Assembly (NCBI GenBank): GCA_002348265.1
Contig: DEAT01000068.1
Location: forward strand, 1-36,671
DNA length: 36,671 bases
Source of the DNA: Gemmatimonadales bacterium UBA2975
GTDB lineage: Bacteria; Gemmatimonadota; Gemmatimonadetes; Longimicrobiales; Gaopeijiaceae
Direction of reading: 5' to 3'
This document shows, piece by piece, positions 1-9,098 of the stretch; within the stretch, counting starts at the first letter, position 1; every line of letters starts with the position of its first letter. Position numbers and translations under genes: made by a program. The notes below the pieces were generated by a model, which saw only the letters and a list, made by a program, of their open reading frames with translations, ran no database searches and was not told the DNA's origin.

Positions 1-977
1 TACTGGTTGCCTGGGAAAATGGACTGGGTCTCTAGAAATGCATTCCCATACCCAATTCCTATCGCCAAATGCTTCAAGTTCTCTGTAGCGACCTCAAGTC
101 CTAGAAGTATTAGCTGGGTGTGTTGACTACTTGAGCCTTCCTCCAGCGTGAGACGAGTGCCGAGCATCGTTGCTATCCCATCAAGAAAGTCGGAACCCCA
201 GGGCGAAAGTGCATACGGAAGCAGAAGTGCGGACACCCCGCAAATTAGAACAAGGATCCGAAAGCGAGTGACAAGAAAATAGCGTCCGGAGAATATGTGC
301 CAGGCGACACACACTAGCCCAGCGAGGACGGCTGACCGAGATAGCGTTAGAAGTACGGCGAGCGTTCCCAATGAAACCCAGCCAACCTGTGAGCGGTCTT
401 CAGGTCCGTAGGTCCATATAATCCATGTGAACACAACGGTGCCAAAGCCCCCGAGGTTAGGGTCCGAGCTAAGGCCTGTAAGACGCGGGATTACGCCAAA
501 ATAAAGTCCTGGTTGCAGATCTAGGAATCCATTGCTCAACCAAGCTGGTTCAGCCAACCACGAGAATAGCTGAAGTCCATTGAACATGAGTACCAAGATC
601 AAGCCCCACTTCGCTCCTCGGTAGAGCATCGATCTGGATCCGGGTACCGAGAGCAGTGAGAATCCTACCGCGAGCACCAGGTAGACTTGAACCACTAGGA
701 GTGCTACACGGCGAGCCGATGTAGCTAGGTCATAGCTTGCAAAAGTCGACAGGACGAGGATTCCCATCAGGAGAGTTATCACTAGCAGGAAGCCAGAAGC
801 TCCTGCGGCCATCGGAATCGACTCACCTTTGGTCCAGGAACGCCACAGGAAGCTCATGACAATGATGGGAGCTATAACTAGAAAGGGAGTCATGACTAGT
901 GGACCCACAGATCCGAGTAGATCGATGCGGGTGGCTCCGATTAGAGCTAGCCAGAGGGAGAATACTTTAGGGTTCAT
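1..977 (-). CDS. O-antigen ligase/polymerase family membrane protein (3' end beyond window)
   Basis: The reading frame opens at an ATG at 977-975 and stays open to the left edge, giving about 325 residues; the C-terminus is missing. The translation begins MNPKVFSLWLALIGATRI and is a run of hydrophobic segments separated by short loops. Two stretches look like the Wzy_C/WaaL family: GLSSDPNLGG ahead of a membrane segment and LTLSRSAVLAGL within one. Members of this family either polymerise repeat units or ligate the finished glycan to an acceptor at the periplasmic face of the inner membrane, and sequence alone does not separate the two roles. The start codon overlaps the stop of the upstream Wzi-like gene in an ATGA arrangement, so the two are probably cotranscribed and translationally coupled. 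Confidence 0.8.
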   Translation of the reverse strand, partial: MNPKVFSLWLALIGATRIDLLGSVGPLVMTPFLVIAPIIVMSFLWRSWTKGESIPMAAGASGFLLVITLLMGILVLSTFASYDLATSARRVALLVVQVYLVLAVGFSLLSVPGSRSMLYRGAKWGLILVLMFNGLQLFSWLAEPAWLSNGFLDLQPGLYFGVIPRLTGLSSDPNLGGFGTVVFTWIIWTYGPEDRSQVGWVSLGTLAVLLTLSRSAVLAGLVCVAWHIFSGRYFLVTRFRILVLICGVSALLLPYALSPWGSDFLDGIATMLGTRLTLEEGSSSQHTQLILLGLEVATENLKHLAIGIGYGNAFLETQSIFPGNQ

Positions 978-2629
978 TCGCCGGTAGCTGAGAAACTCAA
1001 TCGAAGTATCCGGTTTCGGAGATCAACGCCTCGGTAGGCGTCGTTGGGCAGGGGCTTCGTTTGAAACAAGTAATTGAGACGGATTGATTCAGCCCACGCA
1101 GCTTCAAATTTCAAGGGGCCCAACTGAACTGCCCCTCGCACTCCTGCTAGAAGTGTTAGGTCTGCTCTGCGGTATTCAGGAAAATACGAGTAGAGTGCTT
1201 CGTTCTCTAATCGCATCCGCGTTCCAAACAAGCCCAAATTCCAACTGTGCTCTATCCAGTCCACTGCGAGCCACTGACTCGATCCACTTGGACCGATCCC
1301 AGCACCTATCACTCGGCCTTTGTGGGTATAGCCTTGGACGACGCGGCGACTCGTGTACCATTCTCCGTGCTGTTTGAGCCTAAAAGATTGACTGGGCTCT
1401 AAACTGGTGATTTCAGCCTCGAAAGACAGTTGTCCTGATGTCGTAGACGGATGAGTGTGTCGAAGTCCGAGTGTATATCCTCTGCTGTGGTGTGGTGCTT
1501 CCAGAAAGTCTTTGAAATCACGCGGTGCTTCTGCACGTCCCCATTCCATCCATGTTTCAAAGCCTGCGCTGGGAAAGCTCCAGTGAGCAAAGAGTGAGAA
1601 AATCCCGTCAGGACCCGGGGTTAGGAGGGTGTCCCCTGGCTCCGAGGCCACGGGTCCTACTGATCCTATGAAATTGAAGGCAGCGGTCGGAATGTCGATG
1701 AAGGCCTGTGCTGGTGCGTAGACTACCCGACTGACGCCGATGCTTAGGCCGGGATCAAATGACGGATCAAGGACAAGAATGGCAGCGCTGAAAGACCGAT
1801 AATTGTTTTTCGGATCGTTATCGAAGTACTCAGACTCTTCGATACGACCGAGGATCCACTGAGCGTGTACGTCTCCGATCGGTGACCTTACAGGCCTAGC
1901 TGTCTGAGCAAAAAGGTGCGGAAATCCTGGCGCGTTATTGCTGACCAGTAGTGGGCTTCGAATGGAGGGTCCCCATCGCAAACTGTGGTTAGCAAAGCCT
2001 GCACGGACTGAGCCCGACTCCCATGAGAGACTACTTTGACCGATCCCAACGGCTACACTCGGATTGTATCCAATACGTTGGGGTAGGTCTATCGAGTGCG
2101 GAGGGTAGTGAAATGGTGATGCCAGCGGGTGGCGCTTTCGCGCCTCAGAATTACCCGGATTAGTGAGATTTTCTGGATAAGAAAACGTCTGAAAATCTTG
2201 ATTTTCAATTCCCCAGAACTCCGGTGCCAAAATCAACGTCAGTCCATTAAATGACGCTGCTGATCCTGCTTGAATCCTACCGGAGAGGCCGCGACCGGCC
2301 CATAGGGTTCCCTCATTGATCGAGAACGGCAAATCCGAGTTGAAGGCCGCGTCGGACTCGATTGCAAGAAGGCGGATCTTGAAACCTCGATCTTCTGAAA
2401 CTGGGTCGCGAGCTGTCCTGATTGCATTGAACACGTCATCAGAAGCAGTCCGCATTAATGGGCTAGACCCTTGGTATCTATTCTTTGAATCTTCATGCAG
2501 CGATCTGTCGAGGAACAATCCTCGGGTTAACCCAACGCGCCATAGGGTGTCCGCCCTCTCATGAAGAACAGGGGGCTCGGGGGTTGCCGACACGAGGGTG
2601 GCAATCAGGGAAAGGAGGGTGGTGGACAC
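974..2629 (-). CDS. Wzi-like capsule assembly outer-membrane protein (paralogue 1)
   Basis: This 551-residue protein has a short hydrophobic N-terminus (LLSLIATLVSA) that looks like a signal peptide without obvious positive charges, so the GTG start is uncertain. It shares a series of motifs with two other proteins in the window: GTLWAGRGL (107-115), DLPQR (181-185), RWGPS (218-222) and GFPHLF (235-240). The rest alternates short beta-strand-like stretches. This fits the Wzi family, outer-membrane barrels that hold capsular polysaccharide at the cell surface; E. coli Wzi is somewhat shorter (about 480 residues). It is followed by the ligase-like gene with a 4-base overlap and is divergent from the second Wzi-like gene. 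The family assignment is from motif recall; the substrate is unknown. Confidence 0.72.
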   Translation of the reverse strand: MSTTLLSLIATLVSATPEPPVLHERADTLWRVGLTRGLFLDRSLHEDSKNRYQGSSPLMRTASDDVFNAIRTARDPVSEDRGFKIRLLAIESDAAFNSDLPFSINEGTLWAGRGLSGRIQAGSAASFNGLTLILAPEFWGIENQDFQTFSYPENLTNPGNSEARKRHPLASPFHYPPHSIDLPQRIGYNPSVAVGIGQSSLSWESGSVRAGFANHSLRWGPSIRSPLLVSNNAPGFPHLFAQTARPVRSPIGDVHAQWILGRIEESEYFDNDPKNNYRSFSAAILVLDPSFDPGLSIGVSRVVYAPAQAFIDIPTAAFNFIGSVGPVASEPGDTLLTPGPDGIFSLFAHWSFPSAGFETWMEWGRAEAPRDFKDFLEAPHHSRGYTLGLRHTHPSTTSGQLSFEAEITSLEPSQSFRLKQHGEWYTSRRVVQGYTHKGRVIGAGIGPSGSSQWLAVDWIEHSWNLGLFGTRMRLENEALYSYFPEYRRADLTLLAGVRGAVQLGPLKFEAAWAESIRLNYLFQTKPLPNDAYRGVDLRNRILRLSFSATGE

Positions 2630-2755
2630 GGATCGAAGTTCGAGAAGCAGATATGATTCGGCAATGCTATGGAAGCTCTAGAGAAGATCTGTTTTCCGCT
2701 GTACCCTTCTTCCATGTGTGTTCTGAGGACGGTGCCCACAGGGCTCAAACTAGGA

Positions 2756-4480
2756 ATGGCTTCGAATCTTAGCGGTATCTTGCGCGTGGGTCGGCCGTTT
2801 GGATTCCATCTGATTGCCTCACAATTATTGATATCGGTTTTGGCTGGATCCGGTGCCCAGGGACAGTTGGCGCCCAAGGGCACAGCTGAGGCGTGGCTTT
2901 ATTCGGCACCTGGAACTTTGGCTGAGAGCTACGTCCGGGCGCTAGAAAATAGAGGTCTGATGCCAGGACGTTCAATGGCGGTGCGCGATGGCCCGAGGGC
3001 CTGGTCGCTCTCTTATCAGCAATCCGTGAAAGCTCATTCGTCTGAGCATCCGTGGCAAAATGTTTACCGGATCAGACCTGTAAAAGAGAAGCTCTGGGGT
3101 CTCCTGCCTCTGCGGGCACTTGGGTCCTTCAATACGGCGTTTCCGTTCCAACGGGGCGAGGGACCAGTGTGGCACGGGAAAGGTTTTACACATGCTTTTT
3201 CAGGTGGTGTCTTTGGTCGCTGGGGTCCGATTTCATTGGTCGTTAACCCGACTTGGTTCCGAACCGAAAACCGAGAGTTTGCGCTGGCGCCAACGGGTAT
3301 AGACGGCAGCGGACGTTTTCGGTCCGCGCTGGCACCAGCCTCGCTCGACATTCCTCAGCGCTTCGGTGATGAGAGTTACCAGATTCTATCGTTAGGTTCT
3401 TCGTCACTAACGCTGGACATGTTGGGGTTGACAGGCGGACTGTCATCAAGTCCGCAAATCTGGGGCCCGGGTGACCTTCATCCTTTGGTCATGGGTGCTG
3501 CTGCCGGAGGAATTCCGCACTTATTCTTGGGCACGAGTGCTCCGGTAGATTTGTGGATACTGGAGCTTGATTTCCGTTATATGGCTGGACGGACAGAGCG
3601 GAGCCGATGGTTTGCCCGGACTGACGGCGCTGATCGAGAAAATTTCGCACTGCTCAACGGATTTACGGTTGCTTTCAGCCCGCGAGGGCTTACTGGATTG
3701 CAGCTTGGATTCACTCGTCTGTTTCATCAGCCGTGGCCATCGGAAGATGGCATGATGGGCGGCTTGCTGAAGAAACCGTTCGAAGGCATCCTGAAGTCGG
3801 GTCTCCAGGGTGTTGATCAGCGTTTAGATGATCAATTCTTCTCCGTTTTTTCAAGGTGGTTGGTTGCCTCTGTAGGAGCGGAGGTATGGCTCGAATGGGT
3901 AAGGGGAGACCACTCGGTCGATGCTCGGTGGCTGCTGCTTGAGCCGGAAGATTTCGGTGGATATGCTGCCGGTTTTCGAAAGACGTGGGGTACAGGATCA
4001 ACACTTACTGTCTTCCGTGCTGAGAGCATTGTTTCTGGTCCTACCCATAGAGAAAGAGGAGGGGCTCGTATCAACAATGAAAGATTCTATTGGGGTCACG
4101 CACCTCATCCTATTTACATTGATTCTTCCTCACGAATCGGAAGCTGGACTCATCGGGGACAGCTTATGACGACCGTTGCTGGTCCATTTGGCAATGGTCA
4201 ATCAATAGGTGTGGATCGCTTCCACTCGGAAGGTCATTGGTCCCTGAGCTTTGATCGCTCGATTGTATCGGAACAGCCGGCTGCAGCCATGCCTAGCGGT
4301 GAGGGGATCTCAGATGTGCTTTACGTAGTTTCAGCTAACTCTACTCGGTTTTTAGGCCAGTGGGATATGGGGTTAGGTCTCGATTGGGTTATGAACCTCA
4401 ATCGCCATTTTGAATCGGATACGATGAACTTTCGGCTGCAGGCCAAGGTCACCCGAAGGTTCGCCTCATTCGAGCACTGA
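2756..4480 (+). CDS. Wzi-like capsule assembly outer-membrane protein (paralogue 2)
   Basis: From the ATG at 2756 the protein has 574 residues and a convincing signal peptide (basic start, then FHLIASQLLISVLAG, then an AQG-type cleavage region). The frame is open from 2669, but starting there would put about 29 residues ahead of that signal, so 2756 is preferred although its ribosome site is poor. Motifs in common with the other two Wzi-like proteins are VWHGKG (138-143), DIPQR (198-202), IWGPG (235-239) and GGIPHLF (251-257). A beta-barrel in the outer membrane that binds exported polysaccharide is the likely role. Its last 32 bases overlap the 3' end of the convergent flippase gene. Confidence 0.72.
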   Translation: MASNLSGILRVGRPFGFHLIASQLLISVLAGSGAQGQLAPKGTAEAWLYSAPGTLAESYVRALENRGLMPGRSMAVRDGPRAWSLSYQQSVKAHSSEHPWQNVYRIRPVKEKLWGLLPLRALGSFNTAFPFQRGEGPVWHGKGFTHAFSGGVFGRWGPISLVVNPTWFRTENREFALAPTGIDGSGRFRSALAPASLDIPQRFGDESYQILSLGSSSLTLDMLGLTGGLSSSPQIWGPGDLHPLVMGAAAGGIPHLFLGTSAPVDLWILELDFRYMAGRTERSRWFARTDGADRENFALLNGFTVAFSPRGLTGLQLGFTRLFHQPWPSEDGMMGGLLKKPFEGILKSGLQGVDQRLDDQFFSVFSRWLVASVGAEVWLEWVRGDHSVDARWLLLEPEDFGGYAAGFRKTWGTGSTLTVFRAESIVSGPTHRERGGARINNERFYWGHAPHPIYIDSSSRIGSWTHRGQLMTTVAGPFGNGQSIGVDRFHSEGHWSLSFDRSIVSEQPAAAMPSGEGISDVLYVVSANSTRFLGQWDMGLGLDWVMNLNRHFESDTMNFRLQAKVTRRFASFEH

Positions 4481-5912
4481 TCTCGTGTTGCCATCTTGGG
4501 GTTAGAGCGCGTTTCCATAGCCATCCGATACAGAAGGGACACATTATCAACATACCTGTCCACGGACTGAGGAAGTTTGACAGAGCCATAGTTATGCCTA
4601 GCAGTCCGATCCCTTCGAGTGCGAGTCGGACAGTCATCGTAGCTACTCCGGCAAATCTCGATTCCAACCGAGACGCCAAGATTAGTAGGCCGAGAAGGTC
4701 GAAGCCGGTTCTGGCTGTCCATGCGATAGCGGCTCCCTTTAGGCCGAGAGCGGGCAGTGCCCATAAGAGCAATATCAGGTAGAGAGGTAGCTCTACTAGA
4801 TGCAATAGAGCTGGTGCGTCTGCCCTAGCTTGTGCGTGAAGGGTGGCGAAAGGTATTTGGGCTAGGGCATTTAAGAATACGCCCAAGGCGAGCCACTGAA
4901 GAACCGGCGCACCAGCCTCGGCAATTTCAACACCTGCCCATAGGCGCAGGAACGGGTCTGAGATGGATACAAGCACAAAAAGCAACGGTAATATCACGAT
5001 TGTGATCAGCCGCACTCCTTGTTCGGCCAGGTCGCGGTATCCTTCATCTTTCACGCTCTGTTTCCGAGCCAAGGCAGGGAACCACACAGCGGCTACTGCG
5101 ACAGGGCCGAGCAAAAGGCGGGTTACCACTTCGCTTGCTGTAGTGTAGTGGGCAACGGCCGCGATTGATACGAAAGAAGCAATCAGGAAACGATCTGCGT
5201 AGACGAGGATTATGGACGCGATATTGCTCACCGATACCCAACCACCTAAATGCAGAAGTTCTCTCAGTGGTCCAAGAGCAGTACAATCGCCGGGCGGAGA
5301 TTTCGAGAGGACCTGAGCGACAGCGACACCTAGGACTAAAGCTCCGCCGAAGCGGACTGTCAGAAGCGCCGCCACTGCCAGGTCTGCTCTATTCGTGAAG
5401 GGCAGGAGTGCCAGTGGACATAGAAAGGTCAAAATGCCTATTGGGATTCTGATTCTGGCGCTTAGTTCGAACCTCTCCAATCCATCAAGTACTGCTCGAA
5501 ATGCATTTGAAAGGAGCAGGATTGGCAAGCTGATTCCGACCATCAGCAACGAGTTACTTGCCTCGGGAGTCCAAGTAGTGGTGTGAGGAAGTGAGGACGT
5601 TAGCCAGTCAGATGTTATTAGCAGAAGAGTGCCGATAGCGAGTCCTATCAAGCCTGAAAGCCCTATTCCTGTTCTAGCTATGTACTTCAAATCTGACGAT
5701 TGCCCTGAATCTCGCCGAGCCGCTAGCATTTGTGTCAGCGCCCGACCCACCCCCAGATCCAGGACACTGGCTAGGCTGACTATCGTCCAGACTAAGAGGA
5801 GAATTCCAAGCCTTTCTTCTCCTAACTGGCGTGCGAGAAATGGTAATGCAGCCCCAGCCGAGATTAATGGGGCGAGCTGAGCACCAGCAGTCCATCCGGT
5901 ATTCCAACGCAT
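4449..5912 (-). CDS. Wzx-type polysaccharide flippase
   Basis: The product (487 residues from the ATG at 5912; a TTG at 5936 would add eight) is almost entirely hydrophobic, with roughly a dozen predicted membrane segments. The early stretch ISAGAALPFLARQLGEERLG resembles the first helix and following loop of MATE/PST-superfamily flippases, where a Y/E-G motif is typical. Such proteins move undecaprenyl-linked repeat units across the inner membrane. Neither start has a strong ribosome site; the ATG is preferred because it leaves the usual short leader before helix 1. The gene sits between a Wzi-like gene (convergent) and a glycosyltransferase (divergent). A second flippase of a different subtype lies at 22633-23928. 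Confidence 0.8.
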   Translation of the reverse strand: MRWNTGWTAGAQLAPLISAGAALPFLARQLGEERLGILLLVWTIVSLASVLDLGVGRALTQMLAARRDSGQSSDLKYIARTGIGLSGLIGLAIGTLLLITSDWLTSSLPHTTTWTPEASNSLLMVGISLPILLLSNAFRAVLDGLERFELSARIRIPIGILTFLCPLALLPFTNRADLAVAALLTVRFGGALVLGVAVAQVLSKSPPGDCTALGPLRELLHLGGWVSVSNIASIILVYADRFLIASFVSIAAVAHYTTASEVVTRLLLGPVAVAAVWFPALARKQSVKDEGYRDLAEQGVRLITIVILPLLFVLVSISDPFLRLWAGVEIAEAGAPVLQWLALGVFLNALAQIPFATLHAQARADAPALLHLVELPLYLILLLWALPALGLKGAAIAWTARTGFDLLGLLILASRLESRFAGVATMTVRLALEGIGLLGITMALSNFLSPWTGMLIMCPFCIGWLWKRALTPRWQHEISARMRRTFG

Positions 5913-6043
5913 GCTGTCTCGATGTTTGTTACTCAATTCTTGCGAAACCTGCGTCGAGGTTGGAATGGTGGGCGGTATCTTTTTGAGTTACTAAGAATGA
6001 TGGACATTAGTGTTGGTCAAGTCCAAGCGAGGAGACATCCTGG
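5913..6043. promoter_or_regulatory. Divergent intergenic region between wzx and GT4 gene
   Basis: This 131-base gap separates two genes that read away from each other, so it must contain both 5' ends. A good ribosome site (GAGGAG, 8-9 bases before the ATG at 6044) is visible on the plus strand. I found no -35/-10 pair that I would defend. Confidence 0.3.
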
Positions 6044-7156
6044 ATGCTTCACCTAGAAGTTGACGCACGCTTATTGCGAGCTGGTGGAATCGGGAGATTT
6101 ATTCGGGAAACCACAAGTCGTTGGCTCAAAAGCCGGCATGTCGCTGCTATGCGCTTCCTCGGTCGACCCGAAGAAATTGAGCCGTGGCTTGCCCAGCTTG
6201 AATGTGCAGATCGGGCCGAAATCCTACCATGGGATGCTCGTCCTTTCACGGTGTCAGCTCAACTGACGTGGTTGACGAAGGTCAGAGCACAGGCGACATG
6301 GGAGCCTGACGTCACTTTGTTCCCCCACTTCGATATACCGGTTTTGCAGCACCCGAAGCATTCAGTAACCGTCGTGCATGATTTGATTCAATTTGAGCTT
6401 AAAGACCTTTTCCCGGATTGGAAACGTTTTTTGGCTTCAGGCTTACTGCGGCGCACAGCGTCCAGGCCTAGGCGTATAGTGACAGTTTCTGAGGCAAGCC
6501 GTGCGTCTCTTCTGCGTTTCTTCGCTGGCCGTGTTACTGATGTCGACGTTGTTCCTAACGGTGTGTCGCAATTTTTTAGTCCGTTAACCGTTGAGGAGCA
6601 AACGGATAAGAGCAAGGGCTCTCCTTTCCTACTGTGCGTTGCAGAAGATCGACCCCACAAGAACCTCTCGCTCGCTATGGAAGTCTTTTCTTCACTTCCT
6701 GAGGGAGAGGGTTGGCGATTAGTAATGGTTGGTCCCACGCGAACTGATATTGAGGCAATCTGTAAGAGGACGGGATGCCTGCATGTTTTGCCTCGTGTTG
6801 AGTCAACCGGAAAGATTTCGGATCATCAACTCCGCAAACTGTACTGCGAGGCGTTAGCTGTGCTCGTGCCCTCGCTGCTAGAGGGTTTTGCGTTGCCCGC
6901 GTATGAGGCTCGCGCATGTGGACAACAGGTGCTGGCGCTTCGCCGACCATGGTCCGAGAAGCTTGAGAGTATCGGTGTCCATTTGCTTACATCTACAAAC
7001 CCTCGTGTCTGGGCCCGAATGCTTCTCAAGGTTCGTTTGGAAAAGTCAGTATCTAAAATGATCAAACCTGAGGTAGAGGTTCCCCGCTGGGACGATACGG
7101 CCGACCGACTACTGGGGGTTCTTCAGGAGTGTGCTAAGGGCTTCTCTGATCATTAG
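6044..7156 (+). CDS. GT4 family glycosyltransferase
   Basis: This 370-residue protein is a GT-B fold retaining glycosyltransferase of family 4. It shows an N-terminal acceptor domain with GGIGRFIRE (14-22) and VVHD (110-113), then the linker VVPNGV (169-174) that starts the nucleotide-sugar domain. Further on are EDRPHKN (201-207) and the donor-binding EGFALPAYE (280-288), which has the expected E-x7-E spacing. It would add a sugar to a lipid-linked oligosaccharide on the cytoplasmic side. The ATG start is supported by GAGGAG upstream. The initiating sugar transferase gene follows 92 bases downstream on the same strand. Confidence 0.85.
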   Translation: MLHLEVDARLLRAGGIGRFIRETTSRWLKSRHVAAMRFLGRPEEIEPWLAQLECADRAEILPWDARPFTVSAQLTWLTKVRAQATWEPDVTLFPHFDIPVLQHPKHSVTVVHDLIQFELKDLFPDWKRFLASGLLRRTASRPRRIVTVSEASRASLLRFFAGRVTDVDVVPNGVSQFFSPLTVEEQTDKSKGSPFLLCVAEDRPHKNLSLAMEVFSSLPEGEGWRLVMVGPTRTDIEAICKRTGCLHVLPRVESTGKISDHQLRKLYCEALAVLVPSLLEGFALPAYEARACGQQVLALRRPWSEKLESIGVHLLTSTNPRVWARMLLKVRLEKSVSKMIKPEVEVPRWDDTADRLLGVLQECAKGFSDH

Positions 7157-7248
7157 GCAGACGATTTAAGAACAAGGTGATATCTTTTTTCGGCTCGTCG
7201 TTAATGGAAGGCGTGGGAAGGCAGCGCTCCAGACGAGATTAACCAAAG

Positions 7249-7941
7249 TTGGAGTTCCAATCCTCGTCAGTCGGTGCTGTGACAAAACGTCTATTCGACA
7301 TCTTGATCGCGACCAGTTCGCTGGTTCTGCTGAGTCCAGTGGTATTTCTAGTCGCTCTCGGTGTTAAGCTGACGTCCCCGGGACCGGTTCTTTTCAATCA
7401 CACACGTGTCGGTCTCGGCAGAAAGCCATTCGGGTGTTTGAAATTCCGCACGATGGTTAAGGATGCCGAAGAGTGGCTTCAACGTGATACTCACCTAAAC
7501 TCTGTGTATCGCGAGAACGGGTTCAAGGTGCCTACCAGAGCGGACCCGCGAGTGACGACCTTTGGCCAGATCTTGCGCCGCACTCATCTCGATGAACTTC
7601 CCCAGCTCATCAACGTCATTAAGGGCGACTTGTCCATAGTTGGCCCTAGGCCAATAGTGTCGGAAGAGCTCGACTGTTTTCCGGGATCGGACGTTGACCG
7701 TCTGCTATCAGTGCGTCCGGGGATCTTTGGTCTGTGGACAGCTATGGGTCGGGACCGTGTCAATTATCCCGAGCGTGCGCATGTCGAACTCAGTTACCTA
7801 GATCATCGATCGGTACTTTTGGATTTGGCAATCCTGTTTCGGCATGTCCCAGTTCTTCTTAGGGGTCAGCCTAACGAGTCCCCGGCAACAAAATCGAAAC
7901 CGAGTCGTTTGAGTAACTCACTAAATCCACGTTCGAAGTGA
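7249..7941 (+). CDS. Undecaprenyl-phosphate sugar phosphotransferase (initiating enzyme)
   Basis: This 230-residue protein is a short bacterial sugar transferase (polyprenyl-phosphate monotopic phosphoglycosyl transferase). It has the N-terminal KRLFD (13-17), a re-entrant hydrophobic helix with a central proline (P30), KFRTM (65-69), the catalytic Asp-Glu pair in RTHLDELPQL (D115, E116), and GDLSIVGPRP (126-135). It transfers a sugar-1-phosphate from a UDP-sugar to undecaprenyl phosphate, the first step of repeat-unit assembly. No ATG lies near the N-terminus, so the start is TTG 7249 or GTG 7279; neither has a strong ribosome site. The last 76 bases are antisense to the 3' end of the next glycosyltransferase gene, and they encode a hydrophilic Ser/Pro/Lys-rich tail. 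Confidence 0.88.
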   Translation: MEFQSSSVGAVTKRLFDILIATSSLVLLSPVVFLVALGVKLTSPGPVLFNHTRVGLGRKPFGCLKFRTMVKDAEEWLQRDTHLNSVYRENGFKVPTRADPRVTTFGQILRRTHLDELPQLINVIKGDLSIVGPRPIVSEELDCFPGSDVDRLLSVRPGIFGLWTAMGRDRVNYPERAHVELSYLDHRSVLLDLAILFRHVPVLLRGQPNESPATKSKPSRLSNSLNPRSK

Positions 7942-9038
7942 GGTCGTGAAAACAGTTCAGCGTGATGGCGACAAGCGTTTGGTGACCAAGAGCGAGACGT
8001 GGATTCGAGCATAGCTTCGCTCAGTAGCTTGACCTGGGACGTCGGGTCTTTTGGTAATGCGTCGTAGAGTAGACCAGTTTTTCCGTGCTTTACGGACTCA
8101 AGTGCGCCTCCGGCACCTCTAGCTATCACCGGAGTGCCCGTGGCCTGGACCTCTACCGGTAGAATTCCGAAGTCTTCAATGCCTGGGTATAAGAACGCCC
8201 AAGCCTTTCGGATTAATGAAATCAAGGCTGGGTGATCGACAGATCCAGTGAAGCTGACAGTCGGTCCTGCGAGAGATTCGAGTCTGCGACGGTCAGGGCC
8301 TTCCCCGAAGACAACTAGAGGAGCCTTCAACTGGTTGGCTGCGCGGATGGCGTAGTCGATGCGCTTGTAGCGCACGAGCCTGCCGCCTGCAAGAAAGTGA
8401 CTTCTCTTGGCGGGAGCAGGAGTAAATTGATCTGTGTCGACAGGCGGGTAAATCACTTCGGCTGTTCGGCCATATGTGCGGAAGATCCTATCAGCCACGA
8501 ACCTTGAGTTCGCCACAAAATGGTCTACGAGGCGTGCACTTCGAAGGTCGGCTATTCGGAGTCGGTCGCGTATACGGTGTGTTAGCGTCCCGAGAAGTCC
8601 TGGGGTGTATTCGTCCGATAGATCCCAAAGGTAGCGTGGAGGCGTATGGCAGTAGCAGAGATGGAAGGCCCCTGGCGCTTGAGCAGTTTTTGAGAAGGAG
8701 TGACTGCTTGACACTATGAGCTCTGGTTGACCGATGTTTTTTCGGAGCCAGAGCCGTGGCATAAATGGAAGGGTGTATGGGTAGAGTCGTCTGGCCAGTG
8801 GTAATCGGTTCAGCGCCGAAGGAATAACCTGTGCTGTTGAGAAAGCGAGAGCTATACGTTCATCGGGTTGGTAGACAAGCGTGTGGATGTCTGCATTCGG
8901 AAGTACTTTCTTCAAGGACTGTAGAACGCTTTCGGAACCACCCCAGTTCACTAACCACTCGTGTGTGATTACAGCTCGGGTGGAACTTTCTGCGTCGCTG
9001 AGACGTTCAGTCGCGTAATCGTTGAGTGAGCCGGACAT
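7866..9038 (-). CDS. GT4 family glycosyltransferase (WbaZ/mannosyltransferase-like)
   Basis: The 390-residue product opens with about 20 variable residues, then HEWLVNWGGSE (26-36), the GG-containing N-terminal motif of one GT4 subgroup. It continues with YCHTPPRYLWD (129-139), ANSRFVADRI (176-185), LVRYKRID (221-228), GEGPD (245-249) and the E-x7-E element EDFGILPVE (288-296). Many relatives with this set of motifs use GDP-mannose or similar donors, but the donor cannot be fixed from sequence alone. GGGAA lies just upstream of the ATG at 9038. The gene is convergent with the initiating transferase (76-base overlap) and divergent from the third Wzi-like gene. Confidence 0.85.
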   Translation of the reverse strand: MSGSLNDYATERLSDAESSTRAVITHEWLVNWGGSESVLQSLKKVLPNADIHTLVYQPDERIALAFSTAQVIPSALNRLPLARRLYPYTLPFMPRLWLRKNIGQPELIVSSSHSFSKTAQAPGAFHLCYCHTPPRYLWDLSDEYTPGLLGTLTHRIRDRLRIADLRSARLVDHFVANSRFVADRIFRTYGRTAEVIYPPVDTDQFTPAPAKRSHFLAGGRLVRYKRIDYAIRAANQLKAPLVVFGEGPDRRRLESLAGPTVSFTGSVDHPALISLIRKAWAFLYPGIEDFGILPVEVQATGTPVIARGAGGALESVKHGKTGLLYDALPKDPTSQVKLLSEAMLESTSRSWSPNACRHHAELFSRPHFERGFSELLKRLGFDFVAGDSLG

Positions 9039-9098
9039 CTTTTCCCAATAATTGTTGTCGTGTTAAAACGAAAGCTACGACCGAGGCGAAGGCGAGGC

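Noticed and set aside
4321..4764. 147-codon minus-strand open frame
   Set aside because: It overlaps the end of the Wzi-like gene and the flippase in another frame and has no recognisable domain.
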